Origin: Lutispora sp.
GTDB taxonomy: Bacteria; Bacillota; Clostridia; Lutisporales; Lutisporaceae
Length of the DNA stretch: 8,884 nucleotides
Reading direction: 5' to 3'
Assembly: GCA_030834765.1 (NCBI GenBank)
Contig: JAUQXG010000176.1
Coordinates: 1 to 8,884 of the forward strand
Shown here: piece after piece, positions 1 to 4,579 of the stretch
Position numbering within the stretch: the first letter of the stretch is position 1
Layout: each line of letters opens with the position of its first letter
Made by a program: the position numbers and the translations under genes
Notes under the pieces: generated by a model
The model's database searches: none
The model's input: only the letters and a program-made list of their open reading frames with translations
What the model was told of the DNA's origin: nothing

Positions 1-1102
1 CATTTCCTGCTGACACCACAGCAACTGCTTCACCTGTTGTATCTGCCAATGGCTGGGACATACCGTCTCTGCCTGAGCATTCATCCGTTATCAACACCGT
101 CTTTATTCCTGCACTTTCCAGTCGTTTGCATATCATTAATAGATCAGAATCAGGATTTCCGTATCCTTCCTCAGATACGATAACCCCATCTGCTCCAAGC
201 ATTTTACAAAGTTTCGCCGTATAGTCGCAGGTTCTGAATTTGCCTTCTAGTGTAGTAAGCTCTGGTGTCAATATTACTCCGAGAAAATTTATTGTTTTTC
301 CATGCTGTGCATATAAATCCAAAATTGCTGCATTGTTTTGATGCTGATAAGTTGTAATCTTATCGCATGCAGCTACACAGTTACCGCTTATTACAGCGCC
401 GTCAAGTTCTTCATTTGGATGTATCAAAGTTGGAAGTATCAGTTGACTGTTAATACCATAAATATATCCATCATGCAAAAGCCCTTGTGATATCAGCATT
501 TCTACATATACAACCTTAGGAAGATTAGGATACAATGATGTTTCACTTGCAATATTACCCATCTCATAAGTCAATATTTCATTTGGCTCTATTTCTCTTC
601 CTGCTTCCCCTAAAAACTCTGATGCCTTAAGTCCTGCAAGTCTAAGTGCTGCTTCATGACTATGGGGATCCAACCCATCTGTAGGAGTGATATCAAGAAC
701 TAAATTATATGTGCTTGAAAATGGTGTCCATTTAGCACCTTCTCCCCACATATCGATTATGCCCTCTTGAAATCCTACAATATCGCCAACTGTAACGATT
801 GCTGCTCCATAAAGCACATTAACCTTGCCGTCTCCGAGCTGAACCATTTTAGTAGATACTCCAGGGAATCCATTTCCTGTGCCCTCAATTTTTACTCTAG
901 GCTCAATTACATCTTTTACGGGAATGATTCTCGTCTTTTCTCCTGGTCTTGCAATGTCTAGTTTTACATCTTTTATTTTGTTGTCCTCCATAAGCTTTGC
1001 TATCAAAGCCTCACAGTTTACTGTCAAAATACCATTGCGAACTTCAGTCTTTTCTCCAAACTGCAAATCCTTGATATGTATTCTTCTAAGCTCTAGTTTC
1101 AA
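1..1102 (-). CDS. grdE: Glycine/sarcosine/betaine reductase component B, alpha/beta proprotein (GrdE/GrdG/GrdI type), 3' partial
   Basis: This is the non-selenium proprotein of the substrate-binding component B of a Stickland reductase. In this family the chain is cleaved at a cysteine that becomes a pyruvoyl group, which binds the amino group of the substrate; the partner GrdB/GrdF/GrdH selenoprotein then helps cut the C-N bond. The frame is open from a TTG at 1102 to the left edge (367 residues, against about 430 usual), so the C-terminus is missing. The TTG follows GGAGG at 1111-1115 with an 8-base spacer, and translation gives the family's start (KLEL, then KDLQFGEKT). The processing motif GNCVAACDK puts the cysteine at residue 242 (codon 377-379), followed by TYQHQNN. 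The gene lies 21 bases after grdX and probably shares its transcript. No thioredoxin genes lie between grdX and this gene, so this may be a sarcosine or betaine paralogue (GrdG/GrdI) rather than GrdE; the sequence alone cannot decide. Confidence 0.9.
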   Translation of the reverse strand, partial: MKLELRRIHIKDLQFGEKTEVRNGILTVNCEALIAKLMEDNKIKDVKLDIARPGEKTRIIPVKDVIEPRVKIEGTGNGFPGVSTKMVQLGDGKVNVLYGAAIVTVGDIVGFQEGIIDMWGEGAKWTPFSSTYNLVLDITPTDGLDPHSHEAALRLAGLKASEFLGEAGREIEPNEILTYEMGNIASETSLYPNLPKVVYVEMLISQGLLHDGYIYGINSQLILPTLIHPNEELDGAVISGNCVAACDKITTYQHQNNAAILDLYAQHGKTINFLGVILTPELTTLEGKFRTCDYTAKLCKMLGADGVIVSEEGYGNPDSDLLMICKRLESAGIKTVLITDECSGRDGMSQPLADTTGEAVAVVSAGN

Positions 1103-1123
1103 AAAGGTCACCTCCAAATAATT

Positions 1124-1504
1124 TTAATTTATTATTTTCATACTCTCTTCATAAGCTTTTATAGAAGCTTTTAGAAGCTCCTGATCTACGAGGGAATAAT
1201 CTTCTGCATTTTTTATATCAACATCCCTGTTTGCCATGATGTTCCGGTAGCTCATTATACTATTTTCTATGGTCTCGATATGATATGGGTTTATCTTGTC
1301 TTTTTGCTCGCCAATGATTATGGAACAATAGGGGGAATATAGCATCCTGATGCTGGCACCTATTGGATGGCTGATTATTTCATATCCTTCATGAGCCATA
1401 TCTCTAGCCTTTATTAAAACATCTTCAAATGTGCCTTGAATAAAAATTGAATTTTGATAGTTTCCTTTTACTCTTAGGTTATTTGTAATAATAAAGCTAT
1501 TCAA
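1124..1504 (-). CDS. grdX: GrdX family protein
   Basis: This small protein (126 residues from the chosen start) resembles GrdX, the protein of unknown function encoded at the head of glycine/sarcosine/betaine reductase operons. The visible sequence begins NSFIITNN and includes the segment EGYEIISHPIGASIRMLYSP. It has no signal peptide, membrane segment or cysteine cluster, so it is probably cytoplasmic. The start is TTG at 1502-1504, because AGGAGGG (1510-1516) lies 5 bases upstream; an in-frame TTG at 1528 would put that ribosome site inside the gene. The stop is 21 bases before the reductase proprotein gene, whose ribosome site fills the gap, so the two are almost certainly co-transcribed. 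The upstream promoter candidate and the upstream terminator at 1666-1706 make this the first gene of its unit. The family assignment is from recognition of the sequence together with the neighbour; the role is unknown. Confidence 0.8.
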   Translation of the reverse strand: MNSFIITNNLRVKGNYQNSIFIQGTFEDVLIKARDMAHEGYEIISHPIGASIRMLYSPYCSIIIGEQKDKINPYHIETIENSIMSYRNIMANRDVDIKNAEDYSLVDQELLKASIKAYEESMKIIN

Positions 1505-1575
1505 TGTAACCCTCCTCTCATAAATCAAATAATCTTTAGCTTATCTTTCATCCTTCACTGAAATACATTCAGTAC

Positions 1576-1604
1576 ATTATATGTTTTATAATTGTACTAT
1601 TAGA
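1576..1604 (-). promoter_or_regulatory. Candidate promoter for the grdX-grd unit
   Basis: On the minus strand a perfect TATAAT lies at 1581-1576, with a poor -35 (TCTAAT) 17 bases upstream at 1604-1599. It is placed after the regulator's terminator and about 70 bases before the grdX start. An imperfect TGT-N8-ACA repeat (1593-1606) overlaps the -35, and GTAC words at 1572-1575 and 1594-1597 flank the -10. Either could bind the adjacent GntR regulator, but this is inference. The weak -35 would fit a promoter that needs activation. Confidence 0.4.
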
Positions 1605-1665
1605 CATATAAATAGAAAATCCTTCTGGCATTTAAAAAATCTATAGAAATATCTTTCAAAAAACA

Positions 1666-1706
1666 AAAAACTGAAATCAGTTTTTATATCTACTGATTTC
1701 AGTTTT
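1666..1706 (-). terminator. Rho-independent terminator after the GntR-family gene
   Basis: The arms CTGAAATCAG (1671-1680) and CTGATTTCAG (1693-1702) pair perfectly around a 12-base loop, and the flanking A and T runs extend the stem. Read on the minus strand it ends in a long T-rich tail, 10 bases past the regulator stop at 1716. The plus strand also has TTTT after the stem, so it could work both ways. It separates the regulator transcript from grdX. Confidence 0.88.
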
Positions 1707-1715
1707 GTCTATTAT

Positions 1716-2357
1716 TTACAGCATTTCTTTTCTAATTTTTTCTACAAAAGCATCAATGTGTTCCCTTGCATATATTTCAGCCTTATCTGTATTCTTTGCC
1801 TTTATTGAATCTAGCACTTTCCCTAATGTTGTTGTAAAAATATCCATTTGATCTATATAATTCTCAGAATAATGCCAAAGTCTTTCTGTATGAAGGTGAA
1901 GCCCTTTAAGTATCTCTTTAAGACAAGCATTTCCGCTGCTAGCCAAAACTATGCTATGAAAGTTTTCATCATCATTTATGGCCTTCTGATAGTCCTTTTC
2001 TATATCATAGCTATTTAGCCTATCTACAATCTGCTCAAGTTCCTCAATCTGCTTGCTATTGATTCTATCTATTGCCAGCCTAACTGCAAATGGATCCATC
2101 TGCCTTGTAACCTCAAAAACCGATTTCATATATTTAAAATCAATTGGTGTCACTTGGGCACCATATCTAGGTATGATATGAAGTAGTTTATCTGAATGAA
2201 GCTGCTGCATTATTTTTCTCACTGGTGTTCTGCTTATGTTAAATTCATTTGCAACATCCTCTTCATTCAGCACCAGTCCTGGTACATATTCTAAAGTAAC
2301 TACTCTTCTTTTTAATATCTCATATATATCATCAGTTTTAAAAACTTTCTCCAACAA
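1716..2357 (-). CDS. FadR-type (FCD) GntR family transcriptional regulator
   Basis: This is a 213-residue DNA-binding regulator, a usual length for the family. Residues 9-70 form the winged helix-turn-helix, with the signature NEEDVANEFNISRTPVRK and the wing around IPRYGAQV. Residues 75-213 form the all-helical ligand-binding FCD domain. Of the usual metal-site residues, Asp130 and His134 (in DENFH) and His200 (in REHI) are present, but the position where the middle histidine is expected appears to be Leu178. The start is TTG at 2355-2357 (a second TTG follows at 2354), preceded by AAGGGG. An in-frame TTG at 2426 is rejected because it is part of the promoter's -35 and has no ribosome site. 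The gene has its own promoter and terminator and sits directly upstream of grdX, so the reductase unit is a plausible target. The ligand is unknown. Confidence 0.88.
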   Translation of the reverse strand: MLEKVFKTDDIYEILKRRVVTLEYVPGLVLNEEDVANEFNISRTPVRKIMQQLHSDKLLHIIPRYGAQVTPIDFKYMKSVFEVTRQMDPFAVRLAIDRINSKQIEELEQIVDRLNSYDIEKDYQKAINDDENFHSIVLASSGNACLKEILKGLHLHTERLWHYSENYIDQMDIFTTTLGKVLDSIKAKNTDKAEIYAREHIDAFVEKIRKEML

Positions 2358-2397
2358 TATCAGACCCCTTATATATAAATTGAACAATATACTATAT

Positions 2398-2426
2398 ATT
2401 ATATAGACACACTGGAATTTAAGCAA
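2398..2426 (-). promoter_or_regulatory. Sigma-A type promoter of the GntR-family gene
   Basis: On the minus strand, TTGCTT (2426-2421) and a perfect TATAAT (2403-2398) are separated by exactly 17 bases. The expected transcription start lies about 35-40 bases before the TTG start codon at 2357. The very AT-rich stretch between the promoter and the ribosome site could hold an autoregulatory operator, but I see no clear long palindrome there. Confidence 0.7.
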
Positions 2427-2435
2427 TGTTCATTA

Positions 2436-2469
2436 TAAAAATCGAAAAGGCAGGGTTTTAACCTGCCTT
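2436..2469 (-). terminator. Rho-independent terminator after the DUF2500 gene
   Basis: The arms AAGGCAGG (2447-2454) and CCTGCCTT (2462-2469) form an 8-base-pair stem around a 7-base loop. On the minus strand the stem is followed by TTCGATTTTTAT. It lies about 75 bases past the DUF2500 stop and just upstream of the regulator's promoter, so it insulates the two genes. Confidence 0.75.
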
Positions 2470-2545
2470 AATTGAATGACACTTTGTCAGTAGATTCCAT
2501 TTTAATGTGCACCTTTTTTGATACAAGAAAATGTTATTTTTATCT

Positions 2546-2914
2546 TTAAAATCTATCTCTTTCGAAATGTAAAAACCTTGTACCTTGATGGGTCAACATA
2601 CCTCTGTCTCCTTCAGTATACATGCCATAAAAATTATCAGAAACCGAAAACTCTGCTCTGTCTCCTTTTTCATCTTCAAAGGTTACATAATAGCTAGTAG
2701 ATGCACCTGTATCACCATGTCCGCCCCAGACATGCGTTCTTTTTCCTATAAGTCTTGCAGGCTTAGTGATCTCTTCCATAGAATTATTTTTAAGATTCTC
2801 TTTTACTTTGCTTCCGATAGAAAAGCTTATCACAACAAACACAACTAGGAACATTGCCAATACCATAATAGGCACTGCAGAAAACATAAAATTATTAAGG
2901 GGTGAAAAAGACAT
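2546..2914 (-). CDS. DUF2500 family membrane-anchored protein
   Basis: This is a 122-residue protein with one N-terminal membrane segment (about residues 9-33, hydrophobic from FMFSAVPIM through VVISFSIG). A basic/polar linker follows, then a soluble domain with the DUF2500 pattern: a beta strand with ARLIGKRTHV, a glycine-rich turn GGHGDTGAS, then YYVTFEDEKGDRAEF, and the end GDRGMLTHQGTRFLHFERD. The soluble domain is expected to lie on one side of the cytoplasmic membrane; its function is unknown. The ATG at 2912-2914 is preferred because AGGAG (2924-2928) lies 9 bases upstream; an in-frame TTG two codons earlier would be only 3 bases from it. The gene is monocistronic, with its own promoter and terminator, and is divergent from the DUF1858 gene. 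No functional link to the grd or eut genes is visible. Confidence 0.85.
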   Translation of the reverse strand: MSFSPLNNFMFSAVPIMVLAMFLVVFVVISFSIGSKVKENLKNNSMEEITKPARLIGKRTHVWGGHGDTGASTSYYVTFEDEKGDRAEFSVSDNFYGMYTEGDRGMLTHQGTRFLHFERDRF

Positions 2915-2964
2915 ATGCAACCACTCCTGTTCTTTTTTAAGTTTTAAAAATAATAATTATCTTT

Positions 2965-2993
2965 ATTATAGCATAGCCACTTTCTTTTTGCAG
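2965..2993 (-). promoter_or_regulatory. Extended -10 promoter of the DUF2500 gene
   Basis: On the minus strand a perfect TATAAT (2970-2965) is preceded by TGC, giving an extended -10. The hexamer CTGCAA (2993-2988), a weak -35, lies 17 bases upstream. The start codon is about 50 bases downstream. Confidence 0.6.
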
Positions 2994-3016
2994 GCTATTA
3001 ATACTGATTGTTATAT
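2988..3016 (+). promoter_or_regulatory. Candidate promoter of the DUF1858 gene
   Basis: TTGCAG (2988-2993) and TTATAT (3011-3016) are spaced by 17 bases on the plus strand. The -35 occupies exactly the same six bases as the -35 of the divergent DUF2500 promoter. The -10 is imperfect and other AT-rich hexamers nearby could serve, so this is tentative. Confidence 0.4.
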
Positions 3017-3076
3017 TATGTAATATATGCTAAAGTTTTAAGCAAATACAATTTATAAATATGAGGTGATGAAAGT

Positions 3077-3304
3077 ATGGACAAATCTATTGATTTTAGC
3101 AAGTCTGTGTTTGAACTCTGCAAGGAAAATCCTGAAATCGCTATCATCATGCAGGAGCTAGGTTTTAAAGAAATCACTCAGCCTGGTATGCTTAATACTG
3201 CAGGAAGATTTATGACAATACCAAAAGGAGCCGCCATGAAGGGCATAAGCATGGACAAAATCAAAGAAGCATTTGCTAGTAAAGGATATGAAATTAAAGA
3301 ATAG
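3077..3304 (+). CDS. DUF1858 domain protein
   Basis: This is a complete 75-residue protein made almost entirely of one DUF1858 domain. Its recognisable parts are the helical start IDFSKSVFELCKENPEIA, the segment IMQELGFKEI, and the conserved centre GMLNTAGRFMTIPKGAAM followed by a short helix. Stand-alone DUF1858 proteins are common in Clostridia, and the domain also occurs with redox or PAS-type proteins; its biochemical role is not established. There are no signal peptide or membrane segments, and the single cysteine (in FELCKEN) is not in a cluster. The start is firm: ATG at 3077 follows GAGGTGAT (3063-3070) with a 6-base spacer. It is the only plus-strand gene in the window. No canonical terminator follows immediately; the structured element E1 begins 60 bases after the stop. 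Confidence 0.85.
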   Translation: MDKSIDFSKSVFELCKENPEIAIIMQELGFKEITQPGMLNTAGRFMTIPKGAAMKGISMDKIKEAFASKGYEIKE

Positions 3305-3364
3305 AAGCTGGCCTCTGGGGTTTTTAGGGTCGGGCTTTGGAGTCTTGGGTTAGTTAGCAAGCCT

Positions 3365-3636
3365 GGCAGAATGGGAAGAATTTTATACGTTCAATCTCAA
3401 TTGCTTTTGTAAATCTCTAAGGTTCGGGGACTAAGAACGTTGGAATAGCCTCCAAAACTCGCATCGTTTTGGCTTTAGGCAACTTATATATTTACAAAGT
3501 TTATAGATTTAATTAGTTTCCTTGAATACCCTGCTCAAACAGTTGGAGGCTATTCCACTTATCTAAGTCCCCTTTACCAAGATATTTTACAAAAGGCAAT
3601 AATATTTCACTACATAAAATTACTTCCCATTCTGCC
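3365..3636 (+). repeat. Structured palindromic element E1 (candidate ncRNA or intergenic repeat)
   Basis: The ends GGCAGAATGGGAAG (3365-3378) and CTTCCCATTCTGCC (3623-3636) pair perfectly over 14 bases although they are 244 bases apart. Nested inside are CAATTGCTTTTG (3398-3409) opposite CAAAAGGCAAT (3590-3600), GGGGACTAAG (3426-3435) opposite CTAAGTCCCC (3563-3572), and a perfect 15-base-pair stem TGGAATAGCCTCCAA (3441-3455) with TTGGAGGCTATTCCA (3543-3557). A local hairpin with stem CCAAAAC/GTTTTGG (3452-3472) competes with the last stem. The element is homologous to E2 on the opposite strand. The plus strand was chosen because this copy follows the DUF1858 gene in that sense; the transcribed strand is not known. 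I do not recognise it as a named RNA family. Confidence 0.8.
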
Positions 3637-3682
3637 TAGTGTATCACCTAAACACATTTATTGACCCTCGATTTTAGAAGTT

Positions 3683-3714
3683 CTCTGGAGTTGATTCTCC
3701 AGAGGCTTTTCTAT
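3683..3714 (+). terminator. Terminator-like hairpin between the two structured elements
   Basis: CTCTGGAG (3683-3690) and CTCCAGAG (3697-3704) form a perfect 8-base-pair stem with a 6-base loop, followed on the plus strand by GCTTTTCTATT. It is 380 bases past the only plus-strand gene, so it could be that gene's distal terminator. The right arm with the next two bases (CCAGAGGC, 3699-3706) can pair instead with GCCTCTGG at 3311-3318, just after the DUF1858 stop. Confidence 0.6.
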
Positions 3715-3733
3715 TAGGGATGCCACTGAACTA

Positions 3734-4037
3734 GGTTTTGGGAGGGTGCATATTTGTAGAGCGAAATATAATTGTCTTTTGAAGGTTTTCTTAGCGAAAG
3801 GTTATAAACCACATCAGCCCCCGAAAAGGCTGATGTGGTTCGAAAAGCCAAATAGGCTTCCCTGTTCGAGCATTATGTTACACTTGATAACTGAACCCAT
3901 TACTAAGGCGCAAAACTTAGTTTTATCAGTACAATAACTGCGAGTTTGAAGCTTATTTGAGCTTTTCTTAAAACCCGAGCTTAGAAAACATCAAAAGCAA
4001 TTGAAATTGAGCGAACAAATATCGCCCTCCCAAAACC
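3734..4037 (-). repeat. Structured palindromic element E2 (inverted, diverged copy of E1)
   Basis: The ends GGTTTTGGGAGGG (3734-3746) and CCCTCCCAAAACC (4025-4037) pair perfectly, and the stem continues through CATATTTGT/ACAAATAT. Further in, GAAAAGCCAAATAGGCTTC (3842-3860) faces GAAGCTTATTTGAGC (3948-3962 and on). A local hairpin, AACCACATCAGCC (3807-3819) with GGCTGATGTGGTT (3828-3840), is a perfect 13-base-pair stem absent from E1. Read on the minus strand, E2 aligns along its length with plus-strand E1, sharing CAATTGCTTTTG, AAACTCGCA, TGCTCRAACAG and CAAAAGRCAATWATATTTC. It lies downstream of eutQ in the same sense, mirroring E1 and the DUF1858 gene. Confidence 0.8.
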
Positions 4038-4050
4038 CGGGGTGTCGCGA

Positions 4051-4088
4051 ACCCAAAAGCTCCGGAGCCTTACAAAAGACCCCGGAGC
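4051..4088 (-). terminator. Rho-independent terminator of the eut operon
   Basis: On the minus strand GCTCCGG (4088-4082) pairs with CCGGAGC (4065-4059) across a 16-base loop and is followed by TTTTGGG. It begins 10 bases after the eutQ stop. GCTCCGGAGC (4059-4068) is itself a perfect palindrome, so an alternative small fold is possible. The T tail is short, and termination may be helped by the larger element E2 just downstream. Confidence 0.6.
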
Positions 4089-4097
4089 CTAAGCTGG

Positions 4098-4568
4098 TTA
4101 TTGTTCTGCCCAATTCGCTGGATAAGTTACATATAGGAACTTTACGTATCCAGGTGCCGCGAATTTTATGGTGCTTCCTTTTGGAATCATGATTACATCT
4201 CCTGCATTACCTGTTACTTTTCTGCCTTCTATCTTAATTTCTAATGTGCCTTCGATTATATAGTCCACTTCGTCATAATTTAGAGTCCATTCAAATTCAC
4301 AGCTGTCCATTTCCATAAAGCCTGTTGCTAAATTCTTATTTTCCTCAAGGGTTAGAATATCCTTTAGATATACTCTGTCTCCTTGCTTTCCAGTGTCAAA
4401 GACATCGCACTTCACAGAACTTCCTTTTATGGCAACTACGCCGCTTCTATCATTTTGCTTTTCTAATTGAGGTGTTTTCTCTTTGCCCATTTGCTCTTCA
4501 AGGACTCGCTTTACTATTTCTGCCACAAGCTTTTCATCCATATTATTTATAATATCCATTACGTCCAA
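4098..4568 (-). CDS. eutQ: EutQ, cupin-type ethanolamine utilisation protein (acetate kinase-like)
   Basis: The 156-residue product has the EutQ cupin domain: the block FEWTLNYDEVDYIIEG (residues 92-107), NAGDVIMIPKGSTIKF (121-136) and the end VKFLYVTYPANW. Salmonella EutQ has been reported to have acetate kinase activity, linking acetyl phosphate made from ethanolamine to ATP; the same role is inferred here. It is shorter than the enterobacterial protein (about 230 residues): the N-terminal module with an ITANDI...TPEARE pattern is missing. The N-terminus instead starts at the family's amphipathic helix (DEKLVAEIVKRVLEEQ, 11-26), which looks like a BMC targeting peptide. A module like the missing one is in the small protein at 8036-8344. 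The start is uncertain: TTG at 4568 lies 4 bases after AGGGG, while an in-frame ATG at 4559 is 13 bases from it. It is the last gene of the operon. Confidence 0.92.
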   Translation of the reverse strand: MDVMDIINNMDEKLVAEIVKRVLEEQMGKEKTPQLEKQNDRSGVVAIKGSSVKCDVFDTGKQGDRVYLKDILTLEENKNLATGFMEMDSCEFEWTLNYDEVDYIIEGTLEIKIEGRKVTGNAGDVIMIPKGSTIKFAAPGYVKFLYVTYPANWAEQ

Positions 4569-4579
4569 TACACCCCTCT

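Larger units (their letters stand above)
3305..4097. other. 793-base convergent intergenic region filled by two inverted copies of a structured element
   Basis: No coding sequence is supportable here between the convergent DUF1858 and eutQ genes. The short open frames lie inside palindromes, lack ribosome sites and give low-complexity translations. From left to right it holds a flank with GCCTCTGG, element E1, a terminator-like hairpin at 3683, element E2 in the opposite orientation, and the eutQ terminator. Most of the sequence can pair with itself, locally or over 270-300 bases, which is far more than ordinary spacer DNA. Confidence 0.85.

Noticed and set aside
767..1121. Overlapping plus-strand open frames of 64 and 80 codons
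   Set aside because: They lie antisense to the well-conserved reductase proprotein gene, lack ribosome sites and give unrecognisable serine-rich translations.
2358..2426. TTG at 2426 as the start of the GntR-family gene
   Set aside because: It has no ribosome site, forms part of the promoter's -35, and would add a hydrophobic stretch unlike the family.
3365..3636. Group I or group II intron as the explanation of E1/E2
   Set aside because: I could not find the group I core words (such as AAGATATAGTCC) or a group II domain V pattern, and no intron-encoded protein or interrupted gene is present.
3746..3937. Plus-strand 63-codon open frame within E2
   Set aside because: It lies wholly inside the palindromic element, has no plausible ribosome site and encodes palindrome halves.
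3305..4097. CRISPR array or insertion sequence
   Set aside because: There are no regularly spaced direct repeats, no transposase frame and no clear target-site duplications; the two copies are inverted and diverged.
4001..4192. Plus-strand 63-codon open frame crossing the E2 end and the eutQ terminator
   Set aside because: It crosses a terminator and runs antisense into eutQ, with no ribosome site.
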